Shown here in pieces: positions 36,502 through 45,750 of a DNA stretch of 64,000 bases; position 1 is the stretch's first letter; each line of letters starts with the position of its first letter. This stretch comes from CADEDH01 sp965216205 (lineage in GTDB: Bacteria; Actinomycetota; Acidimicrobiia; Acidimicrobiales; SZUA-35), in contig OZ244139.1 in the NCBI GenBank assembly GCA_965216205.1, positions 3,720,001 through 3,784,000 on the forward strand, written 5' to 3'. The translations under genes were made by a program, and so were the position numbers. Below the pieces are notes generated by a model that made no database searches, had not been told where the DNA came from, and saw only the letters and a list, made by a program, of their open reading frames with translations.

Positions 36502-38379
36502 ATGCTTCTCGATTCCATCAGCCAGCCCAGCGACGTCAAGCGTCTGAGTCAGCGTCAGCTCGTCGAGCTGTGCGAGGAGCTGCGAGAGCGGATAATCGAA
36601 ACGGTGAATGCCACGGGCGGACACCTCGGATCGAACCTCGGGATCGTGGAGCTCACCGTCGCCCTCCATCGCGTTCTCTCGTCGCCCGACGACATCATCC
36701 TGTTCGACACCGGCCACCAGACCTACACCCACAAGCTCCTGACCGGCCGCCAGGACGGCTTCGCCGAGCTCCGCCAGGCGGGCGGGATGTCGGGCTATCC
36801 GAGCCGGGTCGAGTCGGCGCACGACTGGATCGAGAACAGCCACGCGTCGACGGTTCTCGGCTACGCCCACGGTCTGGCGACCGCCAGGGGGCTGGTCGAC
36901 CCCGACGACAAGCGGCGGATCGTGGCGATACTCGGCGACGGATCCCTCACCGGCGGGATGGCGTTCGAGGGTCTCAACAACCTGGGGCATGCGGGGGCGA
37001 ACGTGACGATCGTCCTCAACGACAACGGCCGCTCGTACGCCCCCACGGTGTCGCTGCTGTCGGAGAGCCTGGTCAAGATCCGGTCCAACCCCGTGTACAT
37101 GCGGCGCCAACGGCGATTGGAGAGCTGGACCGGGCGGCTCCCGCTGATCGGGAAGCTGTCATTGACCGGCATCCGGGCCTCGAAGGCGGCGATCCGCGAG
37201 GCGTTCGAGCCACAGGCGTTCTTCGAGCCGCTCGGCGTGCGCTACATGGGCCCCTTCGACGGCCACGACATCCCCGAGCTCGAGACCGCCCTCGTCAACG
37301 CCGGCAAGTTCGACGGGCCGGTCGTCCTCCACGTCAAGACGCAGAAGGGTCGCGGGTACCCGCCGGCGGAGAACGATCACATCAAGGCGATGCACGATGC
37401 GTCACCCCGCTTCCTCGACGATGAGCTGCAGGTTGCGGTCGCCCCCGGCGAGAAGCGCGACAGCTACACCGAGGCGTTCACCGAGAGCCTGGTGAAGCTC
37501 GCCGACGAGCACCCCGAGGTGGTGGCGATCACCGCTGCCATGCCCGACTCGACGGGGCTGTTGCCGTTCCGCCAGCGGTTCCCCGACCGGTGCTTCGACG
37601 TCGGCATCGCCGAGCAGCACGCCGTGACCGCCGCGGCGGGGATGGCGATGGGCGGCCTTCGGCCGGTCGTCGCCGTCTACTCGACGTTCCTCACCCGGGC
37701 GTTCGATCAGACCAACCTCGACGTCGGCCTCCACGACCTCCCGGTCATCCTGTGCCTCGACCGGGCGGGGATCACCGGCCCCGACGGCCCGTCGCACTAC
37801 GGGATCCTCGATCTCGTGCTGCTGTCGAAGGTCCCGGGGATGACGATCCTCTGCCCGTCGTCGTATCAGGAGCTCCAGCAGATGCTGCAGGACGCCTACG
37901 AGCTCGACGGGCCGGTGGCGATCCGGTGGCCCCGGACCGCGGCGCCGAGCGTGCCGCCCGAGGGGGTCGGGATCGGGCTCGCCGCCCGCCAGGTCCGGAG
38001 CGGGAGCCGGGTGTGCCTGATCGGTGTCGGCAAGATGCTCGGGGCTGTCGACGAGGCCGCCGAACTGCTTTCGGCATCGGGCGTCGAGGCGACCGTGTGG
38101 GATCCGCGGGTGGTCAAGCCACTCGACCCGGCCATGCTCGCCGACGCGGCTCGGCACGAGCTCGTCGTCTCGATCGAGGACGGCCTGGCCGAGGGCGGGA
38201 TCGGCGCCAACATCGCCCGCGAGCTCGCCACCAGCGACGCCACCGTCCTGGCCCTCGGCGTGCCCACCGCCTACATCCCCCACAACAACGACGGCGACGC
38301 CATCCTCGCCGACCTCGGCCTCGACGGCCAGGGCGTCGCCCACACGGTCAGCGAAGCGCTCTCCCCCACCAGCAGCTGA
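36502..38379 (+). CDS. dxs: 1-deoxy-D-xylulose-5-phosphate synthase
   Basis: 625 aa thiamine diphosphate enzyme starting the MEP isoprenoid pathway (pyruvate + glyceraldehyde 3-phosphate). Motifs: GGHLGSNLGIVELTVALH, the TPP-binding ILGDGSLTGGMAFEGLNNLGH...NDN, and GIAEQHAVTAAAGMA with the catalytic Glu. Complete length. RBS AGGAG precedes the ATG. Confidence 0.97.
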   Translation: MLLDSISQPSDVKRLSQRQLVELCEELRERIIETVNATGGHLGSNLGIVELTVALHRVLSSPDDIILFDTGHQTYTHKLLTGRQDGFAELRQAGGMSGYPSRVESAHDWIENSHASTVLGYAHGLATARGLVDPDDKRRIVAILGDGSLTGGMAFEGLNNLGHAGANVTIVLNDNGRSYAPTVSLLSESLVKIRSNPVYMRRQRRLESWTGRLPLIGKLSLTGIRASKAAIREAFEPQAFFEPLGVRYMGPFDGHDIPELETALVNAGKFDGPVVLHVKTQKGRGYPPAENDHIKAMHDASPRFLDDELQVAVAPGEKRDSYTEAFTESLVKLADEHPEVVAITAAMPDSTGLLPFRQRFPDRCFDVGIAEQHAVTAAAGMAMGGLRPVVAVYSTFLTRAFDQTNLDVGLHDLPVILCLDRAGITGPDGPSHYGILDLVLLSKVPGMTILCPSSYQELQQMLQDAYELDGPVAIRWPRTAAPSVPPEGVGIGLAARQVRSGSRVCLIGVGKMLGAVDEAAELLSASGVEATVWDPRVVKPLDPAMLADAARHELVVSIEDGLAEGGIGANIARELATSDATVLALGVPTAYIPHNNDGDAILADLGLDGQGVAHTVSEALSPTSS

Positions 38380-38391
38380 CCCACCCGCCGC

Positions 38392-38498
38392 CTCTGGCAG
38401 CTTCCACGCCCGCCCCCGGTGCACAACGCTGCCAGAGCGAGCAGTCGCCGGTCTCTGGCAGCTTCCACGCCCACCCCCGGTGCAAAACGCTGCCAAAG
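38392..38498. repeat. Doublet of 46-nt hairpin repeats between convergent genes
   Basis: Two near-identical 46-nt units (38392-38437 and 38453-38498) each begin CTCTGGCAG and end with its complement CTGCCAGAG or CTGCCAAAG, so each can fold. Spacing is 61 nt. They lie between dxs and the convergent DUF2237 gene and may act as a double terminator. Confidence 0.75.
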
Positions 38499-38524
38499 GT
38501 GGGGCGGCGATTCTGCGGTCGGGG

Positions 38525-38890
38525 TCAGGTGTCGTCCACGGCGAGGTCGCGGAGCTCGTCGAGCGTCGCGTACTCGAGCATCGCGGCGTGGGTGGCGGCG
38601 AGCACGAGGCGGGGTGCGGCGCCGGCGTCCCTCGCCTCGACCCACCGCGAGGCGCACAGGCACCAGCGGTCGCCCGGGGTCAACCCCTCGAATCCGAAGG
38701 CCGGGTTGGGTGTGCTCAGGTCGTTGCCGACCGACGCGCTGAACGCCAGGAACTCCTCGGTCACCTCGGCGCACGCCACGTGCACCCCGACGTCGCCGCC
38801 ACCGGTGTTACAGCAACCATCCCGGTAGAAGCCCGTGAGCGGATCGTTCGAACACGGTTCGAGCTCGGTACCCAACACGTTGCGCGCCAT
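38525..38890 (-). CDS. DUF2237 family protein
   Basis: 121 aa, matching DUF2237 along its length: NVLGTELEPCS, TGFYRDGCCNTG, GNDLSTP, GLTPGDRWCLCASRW. It has seven Cys in conserved places. Function unknown; members occur widely in bacteria. The ATG lies 6 nt downstream of CATACT. Confidence 0.85.
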   Translation of the reverse strand: MARNVLGTELEPCSNDPLTGFYRDGCCNTGGGDVGVHVACAEVTEEFLAFSASVGNDLSTPNPAFGFEGLTPGDRWCLCASRWVEARDAGAAPRLVLAATHAAMLEYATLDELRDLAVDDT

Positions 38891-38937
38891 CGACCCAGTA
38901 TGTTCGATGCCGGTACCCGACCGCGGCGCCTGCGGGT

Positions 38938-38943
38938 TAGATT
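38938..38943 (+). promoter_or_regulatory. Putative -10 box (TAGATT), leaderless start
   Basis: TAGATT lies 7 nt upstream of the GTG at 38951 and helps choose that start. Confidence 0.5.
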
Positions 38944-38950
38944 TGCCGCC

Positions 38951-39883
38951 GTGCCGAACCACCGCCCTCCACCGGTTGCGGCCGTAGCGATCGTGGCGGC
39001 GCTCGCCCTCCTCGCCACGGCCTGCGGGACGACGGGAGCCGAGGAGCCGACCACGATGTCGCTCCGCTTGGTGCCCAGCGATGGCGGGTCCGACGGCGGT
39101 TCCGACGAATCGGGCGACAGCGGAACCGGCGATGGCGGAACCGGCGATGGCTCCGGTGATGGTGAGTCGACCACCGCGGTGACACCACCGGACTGGCTTG
39201 GCTCCCGACCTCTCCCCACAACCGACGACGGCAGCGTGGTGCCCCAGACGACCCCCGAGGAGCTCGTCGACCGTCGGTTCATCACCACCGACACGCTGGC
39301 GCCACCGGCGGGCGACGCGTTCGAGTCGAGCATCGAGCCGCTCGCCGGCGAGCCGCTCGACCGATCGACCTGGACCGCCGACTGCCCGGTCACGGTCGAC
39401 GAGCTCCGCTACCTCACGATGAGCTTCTGGGGCTTCGACGATCGGCCCCACACCGGCGAGATGATCGTGAACGCGTCGGTCGCCGAGGACGTGGTGGCTG
39501 TGTTCGAACGCCTCTACGAGGTCCGCTTCCCCATCGAGGAGATGCGGATCGTCACCCGGGCCGACCTCGACGCCGCCCCCACCGGCGACGGCAACATGAC
39601 CACGGCGTTCGTGTGCCGGAAGGTGGTCGGCGGGAGCGACGAGTTCTCACAGCACGCCTTCGGGCTGGCGGTCGACATCAACCCGTTCCAGAACCCCTAC
39701 ATCAAGGGTGACGTGGTGCTCCCCGAACTGGCCACGAGCTACACGGACCGGTCGGAGCCCAAGCCGGGCATGCACCTCGAAGGCGGTCCCGCAGTTGCAG
39801 CATTCGACGAGATCGGCTGGGGTTGGGGCGGTCGCTGGCGGACCTTGAAGGACTACCAGCACTTCTCGCTCAACAGTCGCTGA
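38951..39883 (+). CDS. M15-family peptidase lipoprotein (D-Ala-D-Ala carboxypeptidase-like)
   Basis: 310 aa. The signal peptide ends with a lipobox at Cys25 (LLATAC). A Gly/Ser/Asp linker follows. The C-terminal Peptidase_M15_4 domain has the zinc ligands in QHAFGLAVDINPFQNPY and DYQHFSLN. Such enzymes trim or cut peptidoglycan stem peptides outside the cell. GTG 38951 is chosen as start from the -10 box and the signal peptide. Confidence 0.85.
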   Translation: MPNHRPPPVAAVAIVAALALLATACGTTGAEEPTTMSLRLVPSDGGSDGGSDESGDSGTGDGGTGDGSGDGESTTAVTPPDWLGSRPLPTTDDGSVVPQTTPEELVDRRFITTDTLAPPAGDAFESSIEPLAGEPLDRSTWTADCPVTVDELRYLTMSFWGFDDRPHTGEMIVNASVAEDVVAVFERLYEVRFPIEEMRIVTRADLDAAPTGDGNMTTAFVCRKVVGGSDEFSQHAFGLAVDINPFQNPYIKGDVVLPELATSYTDRSEPKPGMHLEGGPAVAAFDEIGWGWGGRWRTLKDYQHFSLNSR

Positions 39884-39928
39884 CCGTCGTCCGGGCACAG
39901 TCCGGCGGCAAACCAGGGGGTTCGGAAC

Positions 39929-42190
39929 ATGAACGGTGTGACGGTCGAGGAGTCGACCCCGCAGTGGGATCCGCCGGCCCGGCCGCCGGCCGGTGCACCC
40001 AACGTGGTGGTGATCGTGCTCGACGACACCGGCTTCGCCCACCTCGGCTGCTACGGCTCCGACATCGACACGCCCGCCATCGACCGGCTGGCGGCCGGAG
40101 GCCTCCGCTACACCAACTTCCACACCACGGCGCTGTGCTCCCCCACCAGGGCCTGCCTGCTGACCGGACGCAACCACCACTCGGTGGGCATGCGGTTCAT
40201 CTCGAACATCGACACCGGGTTCTCCAACGCCCGGGGGGCGATCGCCCCCAGCGCGGCGACCATGGCCGAGATGCTGCGGGCCCACGGCTACGGCACGTTC
40301 GCTCTCGGCAAGTGGCACCTGGCGACCCTCGAGGACTGCTCGCCGGCCGGGCCGATGACGAACTGGCCGCTCCAGCGTGGCTTCGACCGCTACTACGGCT
40401 TCATGGGCGGCGCCACCGACCAGTTCTCACCAGAGCTGACGATCGACAACCACCCGATCGACCCGCCGCTGGAGGACGGCTACCACGTGTCGGAGGACCT
40501 GGTGGACCAGGCGATCGCCATGATCACCGCCCATCAGGGCTCGTCTCCCGGCAACCGGTTCTTCACCTACCTCGCCTTCGGGGCCACCCACTCGCCCCAC
40601 CAGGCGCCGCCGGACTATGTGGCGAAGTACCAGGGTCGCTACGACGACGGCTGGGATGCCGTGCGCGAGCGCTGGTTCGCGAAGCAGGTGGCCACCGGAG
40701 TCGTGCCGGAGGGGACCACCCTGGCCCCCCGGAATCCGGGCGTGGAGCCGTGGGACTCGCTCGACGACGACGCCAAGGCCCTCTACTGCCGGATGCAGGA
40801 GGCGTTCGCCGGGTTCCTTGATCACACCGACGACCAGATCGGCCGGCTCGTCGACTTCCTCGAGGCCAACGAACTGCTCGACGACACGATGATCGTGCTC
40901 CTGTCCGACAACGGCGCCAGCCGGGAGGGCGGTCGTCACGGCACCCTCAACGAATTGGCGTTCTTCAACGAGATGCCGTCGCCGGTGACCGAGATGGTCG
41001 ACCGGGTCGACGAGATCGGCGGGCCGAACATCTACAACAACTACCCGTGGGGCTGGGCCCAGGTCGGCAACACCCCGCTCCGGTACTTCAAGTCGAACAC
41101 GTACGAGGGCGGCATCCGCGATCCGCTGATCATCCACTGGCCCGACGGGATCGCCGACGGTGGCGGTCTCCGCGATCAGTACCACCACGTGTCCGATGTG
41201 CTGCCCACGATCCTCGAGTGCATCGGGATCGACGCGCCGACCAGCTATCACGGCGTTCCCCAGCAGCCGGTGGAGGGCACCAGCTTCCGGTACACCTTCG
41301 ACGCGCCCGATGCACCGACGGCGAAATCGACCCAGTACTACGAGATGGTCGGCCACCGGGCGATCTGGCACGGCGGGTGGAAGGCGGTGACGCTGCACCG
41401 TCGGGGCACGCCGTTCGACGAGGACCAGTGGTCGCTCTACCACACCGACGAGGACTTCTCGGAGTGCAACGACGTCGCCGCCGAACACCCGGAGAAGCTC
41501 CGTGAGCTGGTGGATCGGTGGTGGGTGGAGGCCGGCCGCTACAACGTGCTCCCCCTCGACGATCGGGGCGCGGCGGAGCTGTTCGTGATCCGCCGGCCCG
41601 GGCACCAACCGCCGGGTCCGATCCAACGGTTCCTCCCGGCAACCCCGCATCTCGAGCGGAGCAAGACGCCCGACATCCGCAACCGGTCGTTCGAGATCCG
41701 GGCCCGGGTGTCCCGGGCGGCGGACGGCGCGCCGGGTGCCGAGGACGGGGTGCTGGCGGCGTGCGGGGCCCGGACGGGCGGCTATACGTTCTTCGTGCAG
41801 GACGACCGGCTGTGGTTCGTCTACAACCACCTCGGCACGATGTACGAGATCGCCGGCGACGAGCCGCTCCCCAGCGGCGAGGTCGAGCTCGCGGTCCGCT
41901 ACGCGAAGACCGGCGAGCATCGGGGCACCGCCGAGCTGCTGGTCCGGGCGTGGGGCGGTGGCGACGAGCGCTCGCTCGGGTCGGGGCCGGTCGAGACCCT
42001 CCCCTACCGCCAGACCACCTACGGGATGGACATCGGCTGCGACGCCGGTCCCACCGTCTCCCCCCGCTACCAGGGCCCGTTCCCCTACCAGGGGATCCTC
42101 CACGACGTGTGCTACGAGCTGCAGGACGACCGCGACGATCTCGAACGGGCGGCCGAGGTGGAGCTGGCCAACCAACTCGCCGACCAGTAG
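39929..42190 (+). CDS. Arylsulfatase-type sulfatase
   Basis: 753 aa type I sulfatase. The sulfatase signature with the formylglycine site is C70-S-P-T-R74 (ALCSPTRACLLTGR). Further blocks are NVVVIVLDDTGFAHLGCYG at the N-terminus and GKWHLATLE. The C-terminal about 170 residues form an extra beta-rich domain (residues about 590-745), as seen in large arylsulfatases. No formylglycine-generating enzyme is in the window. RBS GGGGG upstream of the ATG. No signal peptide is evident. Confidence 0.92.
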   Translation: MNGVTVEESTPQWDPPARPPAGAPNVVVIVLDDTGFAHLGCYGSDIDTPAIDRLAAGGLRYTNFHTTALCSPTRACLLTGRNHHSVGMRFISNIDTGFSNARGAIAPSAATMAEMLRAHGYGTFALGKWHLATLEDCSPAGPMTNWPLQRGFDRYYGFMGGATDQFSPELTIDNHPIDPPLEDGYHVSEDLVDQAIAMITAHQGSSPGNRFFTYLAFGATHSPHQAPPDYVAKYQGRYDDGWDAVRERWFAKQVATGVVPEGTTLAPRNPGVEPWDSLDDDAKALYCRMQEAFAGFLDHTDDQIGRLVDFLEANELLDDTMIVLLSDNGASREGGRHGTLNELAFFNEMPSPVTEMVDRVDEIGGPNIYNNYPWGWAQVGNTPLRYFKSNTYEGGIRDPLIIHWPDGIADGGGLRDQYHHVSDVLPTILECIGIDAPTSYHGVPQQPVEGTSFRYTFDAPDAPTAKSTQYYEMVGHRAIWHGGWKAVTLHRRGTPFDEDQWSLYHTDEDFSECNDVAAEHPEKLRELVDRWWVEAGRYNVLPLDDRGAAELFVIRRPGHQPPGPIQRFLPATPHLERSKTPDIRNRSFEIRARVSRAADGAPGAEDGVLAACGARTGGYTFFVQDDRLWFVYNHLGTMYEIAGDEPLPSGEVELAVRYAKTGEHRGTAELLVRAWGGGDERSLGSGPVETLPYRQTTYGMDIGCDAGPTVSPRYQGPFPYQGILHDVCYELQDDRDDLERAAEVELANQLADQ

Positions 42191-42195
42191 GCACT

Positions 42196-42268
42196 CCGCA
42201 CACCGGTGCCAGACACTTCGTGCCGGGGTCGCCCCGAGCCGCACGAAGTGTCTGGCACCGGTGTGCGG
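42196..42268. terminator. 28-bp perfect inverted repeat, bidirectional terminator-like
   Basis: Arms at 42196-42223 and 42241-42268 are exact reverse complements over 28 nt with a 17-nt loop that itself pairs (GGGG/CCCC). The element lies between the convergent sulfatase and ABC-F genes. It is much longer than a normal terminator stem. Confidence 0.75.
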
Positions 42269-42271
42269 GGG

Positions 42272-44005
42272 TCAGGCTGGGACGTCGGTGAGGAGCTTTC
42301 CGGCTTCGACGGTGACGATGCGGGTGAGGCGAACGGTCGACCGGAAGGCGCGGTCGTGGGTGATCAGGAGCAGGGTTCCTGCGAAGTGGTCCAGCGCCTG
42401 CTCGAGTTGCTCGATAGCGGGGAGGTCGAGGTGGTTGGTCGGTTCGTCGAGGACGAGGGTGTTGACACCGGTGGCCTGGAACGTGGCCAGCACCGCCCTG
42501 GTCCGCTCTCCCGGTGACCAGTCGCTCGATGGCCTCGACAGGTGCTCGGCTTCGAGGCCGAACTTGGCGAGCACGCTGCGGGCCTCGCTGGCCACCAGCC
42601 CGGTCTCGGACCGGAAGCGGTCGAGGAAGGTGCCGGTGGTGACGGACGGCGACCCGACGAGGCGAAGCCGCTGCTGATCGAGCCGGCCGATCACCACCGA
42701 CCGGCCGAGCCGCTGTGTGCCAGCGTCGAGTGGGAGCTCGCCGAGGAGGGCCCGCACCAGGGTGGTCTTCCCCTGGCCGTTGGCGCCGTCGATCGCCAGG
42801 CGGTCGCCGGCGGCGACCGTGAGCGTGATCGGGCCGAGCTCGAACGAGCCGAGCGCCACCCGCCCCTCGTGGAGCTCGGCCACCAGGTCGCCCGAGCGCT
42901 CCGCCGCGCCGATCGTGAACTGGAGCTCCCACGGCACCCATGGCTTGTCGACCTGTTCGAGCCGATCCTTGGCCCGCTCCAGTTGGCTGGCCTTGGCCGC
43001 CAAGCCCTCGGACCGCTCGATCCGGGCCGCCCGCAGCGAGCGATCGTTGTCGGGCGGTGCTGCCTCCCGCTTGACCCCCTTCTCCGCCCACCGGCGCTGC
43101 TCTCGGGCCCGCTGGTCGAGGCGGGCCACCTCGGTTCGGAAGTCGTCGTAGCGCTGCTGGGCGTGACGACGGGCCACCTCCTTGGCCTCGAGGTAGCCCA
43201 GCCAGTCGTCGTGGTAGGTCGTGGCCGATCGACTATGAGCGTCGATCTCCACGACGGCGGTGACGACCCGCTCCAGGAACCGCCGGTCGTGGGAGACCAC
43301 GACCAGCGGCACCGACGTCGTCGACACGAGCGCTTCGAGCTCTGCCAGGCCGGCCTGATCGAGGTCGTTCGTCGGCTCGTCGAGGAGGAGGATGTCGTGC
43401 CGTGCGAGGCGAAGGGCAGCCAGACCGAGCCGGCCCCGCTCACCGCCGGACAGCGTCGAGGCGACCTGGTGGACACCGACACCGATGCCGCCGCCTCCGT
43501 CGTCACCACCACCATCGGCTCGATCGTCGGCACCGCCGCCGACGTCGAGCCCCACGGCGGCGAGCTCGGTCCCGATCCGGGCGGGGAGATCCGGCCCGCC
43601 GAGCCGCATCCACCGGTCGAGGGCTGCGGCGTGCTCGTCGATCGCCGCCGACGAACCCGACGACAGCGCGTCGGTGGCCCGATCCAGCCGAGCCGACGCC
43701 TCGGCCACACCCACACGGCGAGCGAGGTGGTCGGCCAGGCTCTCCCCCGGCTGTGTCTCGAGCTCCTGGTGGAGCAGCCCGACCGTCGCCTCGGCCGGGG
43801 TCGTCGACACCGAGCCGGCGACGGGACTCAGCTCGCCGGCGAGCACCCGCAGGAGGGTGGACTTCCCCGCCCCGTTCGGACCGACCAGGCCGATCCGGTC
43901 CCCGGGGCCGACCGCGACCGACACGTCGACCAGAACCGTGTTGCCGGCGAGCTCGACGGTCAGGCCGGTCGCACGGAGCTGAGCCGAGCCGGCGGTGGCT
44001 GCCAT
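42272..44005 (-). CDS. ABC-F family ATP-binding protein
   Basis: 577 aa with two ABC domains in one chain and no membrane part, the ABC-F layout. First Walker A GPNGAGKST, signature LSGGERGRLGLAAL, Walker B LLLDEPTNDLD; second Walker A GANGQGKTT, signature SPGERTRAVL, Walker B LVLDEPTNHLD. A charged linker (about 250-330) joins them. ABC-F proteins act on ribosomes in translation control or antibiotic protection. ATG 44005 is preferred because TAACGT lies 7 nt upstream; ATG 44008 is adjacent. Confidence 0.92.
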   Translation of the reverse strand: MAATAGSAQLRATGLTVELAGNTVLVDVSVAVGPGDRIGLVGPNGAGKSTLLRVLAGELSPVAGSVSTTPAEATVGLLHQELETQPGESLADHLARRVGVAEASARLDRATDALSSGSSAAIDEHAAALDRWMRLGGPDLPARIGTELAAVGLDVGGGADDRADGGGDDGGGGIGVGVHQVASTLSGGERGRLGLAALRLARHDILLLDEPTNDLDQAGLAELEALVSTTSVPLVVVSHDRRFLERVVTAVVEIDAHSRSATTYHDDWLGYLEAKEVARRHAQQRYDDFRTEVARLDQRAREQRRWAEKGVKREAAPPDNDRSLRAARIERSEGLAAKASQLERAKDRLEQVDKPWVPWELQFTIGAAERSGDLVAELHEGRVALGSFELGPITLTVAAGDRLAIDGANGQGKTTLVRALLGELPLDAGTQRLGRSVVIGRLDQQRLRLVGSPSVTTGTFLDRFRSETGLVASEARSVLAKFGLEAEHLSRPSSDWSPGERTRAVLATFQATGVNTLVLDEPTNHLDLPAIEQLEQALDHFAGTLLLITHDRAFRSTVRLTRIVTVEAGKLLTDVPA

Positions 44006-44012
44006 CATCCCG

Positions 44013-44018
44013 ACGTTA
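44013..44018 (-). promoter_or_regulatory. Putative -10 box (TAACGT) for the ABC-F gene, leaderless start
   Basis: TAACGT on the minus strand is 7 nt from ATG 44005 and 4 nt from ATG 44008, favouring the former. Confidence 0.5.
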
Positions 44019-44137
44019 GACCACCGGACAGGGCCGCTCGCCCGGGTTTCGGGCGCACGCGCTGTCCGCCGACGGCCGCCATCGATCGCCACCGCCGCCG
44101 ATCGGCAACCGTCGAACCGGTCTGCAAGGATGACCCG

Positions 44138-44920
44138 ATGGAGCTGCAGGAGTACCAGGACCGCTATTCCACGGCCGAGGTCAGCCGTGACGAGGCCGGG
44201 GTGCTGACGGTTCGCATGCACTCCAAGGGCGGGCCGCTCCGATGGGGCGGTCCGCCCCATCAGCAACTTCCGGAGCTGTTCAACGCCATCGCATCCGACC
44301 GGGAGAACCGGGTGGTCATCCTCACCGGGACCGGCGAGTCGTTCATCGAGTTGCCCGACGGCCCGAACCCGCTGGCCGAGGGCCGAGCCAACGCAACCGT
44401 GTGGGATCGGATCATCTGGGAGGGCAATCGCCTCGTCGACCAGATGCTCGACATCGAGGTGCCCATGATCGCCGCGGTCAACGGTCCGGTGACGGTGCAC
44501 TCGGAGCTGGCGGTGCTGTGCGACGTGGTCCTGGCCGCCGAGCACACCTACTTCCAGGATGCGCCCCACTTCCCCGGCGGGCTGGTGCCCGGCGACAGCA
44601 TGCAGGTCGTGTGGCCCCTCCTGCTCGGACCGAACCGGGGTCGCTACTTCCTGCTCACCGGCCAGCAGATCGGGGCGGTCGAAGCCAAGGAGTTGGGCGT
44701 GGTGGGCGAGGTCCTCCCGGCCGGCGAGCTGCTCCACCGTGCCAACGCCATCGCCGCCGACCTGGCGAAGCTCAATCCCATCCTGCTCCGCAACACCCGT
44801 CACGCGCTGGTCCGCCCGCTCCGGCGGGCGATGGCCGACGACCTCCACACCGGATTGGCGCTCGAAGCGATCGCCTCCATGTCGTCACGTGAGTGGTACC
44901 GGGATCAGGAACAGGGCTGA
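44138..44920 (+). CDS. Enoyl-CoA hydratase/isomerase family protein
   Basis: 260 aa crotonase fold. Oxyanion blocks are MIAAVNGPVTVHSELAVLCDVVLAAEHT and the earlier ILTGTGESFIEL. The expected catalytic Glu positions are partly changed, so hydratase activity is likely but not certain; an isomerase or hydrolase is possible. AAGGA precedes ATG 44138. The SDR gene begins 44 nt after its stop. Confidence 0.88.
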   Translation: MELQEYQDRYSTAEVSRDEAGVLTVRMHSKGGPLRWGGPPHQQLPELFNAIASDRENRVVILTGTGESFIELPDGPNPLAEGRANATVWDRIIWEGNRLVDQMLDIEVPMIAAVNGPVTVHSELAVLCDVVLAAEHTYFQDAPHFPGGLVPGDSMQVVWPLLLGPNRGRYFLLTGQQIGAVEAKELGVVGEVLPAGELLHRANAIAADLAKLNPILLRNTRHALVRPLRRAMADDLHTGLALEAIASMSSREWYRDQEQG

Positions 44921-44964
44921 CACCGGGGATTGCGTCGACCGGGCCGAGCGGTGAAGATGCTTCG

Positions 44965-45750
44965 ATGACCACCAGCGGCTCCCCGACCGACCTGTTCGAC
45001 CTCACCGGCAAGGTGGCCGTGGTCACCGGCGGCAGCCGGGGCCTCGGCAAGGCGATGGTGGAGGCGTTCGCTCGCTGTGGCGCCGACGTCGTCATCGCCA
45101 GCCGCAAGGCGCCCGCCTGCGAGATGCTGGCACAGGCCGTCACCGAGGAGACCGGCCGTCGGGCGCTGGGGGTGGCCTGCCACGTCGGGTACTGGGACCA
45201 GTGCGACGAACTGGTCGACACTGTCTACGACGAGTTCGGGCGATGCGACGTCCTGGTCAACAACGCCGGCATGTCGCCGCTCTACGACTCCCTCGCCGAT
45301 GTCAGCGAGGCGCTTTTCGACAAGGTCATCGAGGTCAACCTCAAGGGGCCGTTCCGGTTGTCGGCAGCGTTCGGGGCCCGGATGGCAGCGGCGGACGGAG
45401 GCTCGATCATCAACGTCAGCTCGGTGGCCGCGGTGCGGCCGACGCCGAACGAGGCCGCCTACGGCGCCGCCAAGTCCGGGTTGAACAACCTCACCGTTTC
45501 GTTCGCCCGTGAGTACGCGCCGAACGTTCGGGTCAACTGCATCATGCCCGGGCCGTTCATGACCGATATCAGCAAGGCGTGGGATCTCGACGACTTCAAC
45601 GCCAGGGCCGAGAACGACATCCCGCTGCAGCGGGGCGGCGAGCCGGAGGAGGTCGTCGGCGCAGCGCTGTACTTCGCCAGCGACGCGTCCACCTACACCA
45701 CGGGCGCCGTGTTGAAAATCGACGGCGGTACGGCATTCGCCCCTGCGTGA
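44965..45750 (+). CDS. Short-chain dehydrogenase/reductase
   Basis: 261 aa classical SDR: cofactor motif TGGSRGLG near the N-terminus, NNAG, catalytic Ser (INVSSVAAV) and YGAAK. It probably acts as a 3-hydroxyacyl-CoA or related reductase alongside the enoyl-CoA hydratase, but this is inferred from position. ATG 44965 (MTTSGSP) is preferred; the frame is open to 44893. Confidence 0.9.
   Translation: MTTSGSPTDLFDLTGKVAVVTGGSRGLGKAMVEAFARCGADVVIASRKAPACEMLAQAVTEETGRRALGVACHVGYWDQCDELVDTVYDEFGRCDVLVNNAGMSPLYDSLADVSEALFDKVIEVNLKGPFRLSAAFGARMAAADGGSIINVSSVAAVRPTPNEAAYGAAKSGLNNLTVSFAREYAPNVRVNCIMPGPFMTDISKAWDLDDFNARAENDIPLQRGGEPEEVVGAALYFASDASTYTTGAVLKIDGGTAFAPA

Noticed and set aside
41130..43091. 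A 653-codon minus-strand frame covering the sulfatase end and ABC-F gene
   Set aside because: It is out of frame with both recognised genes and crosses the 28-bp inverted repeat.
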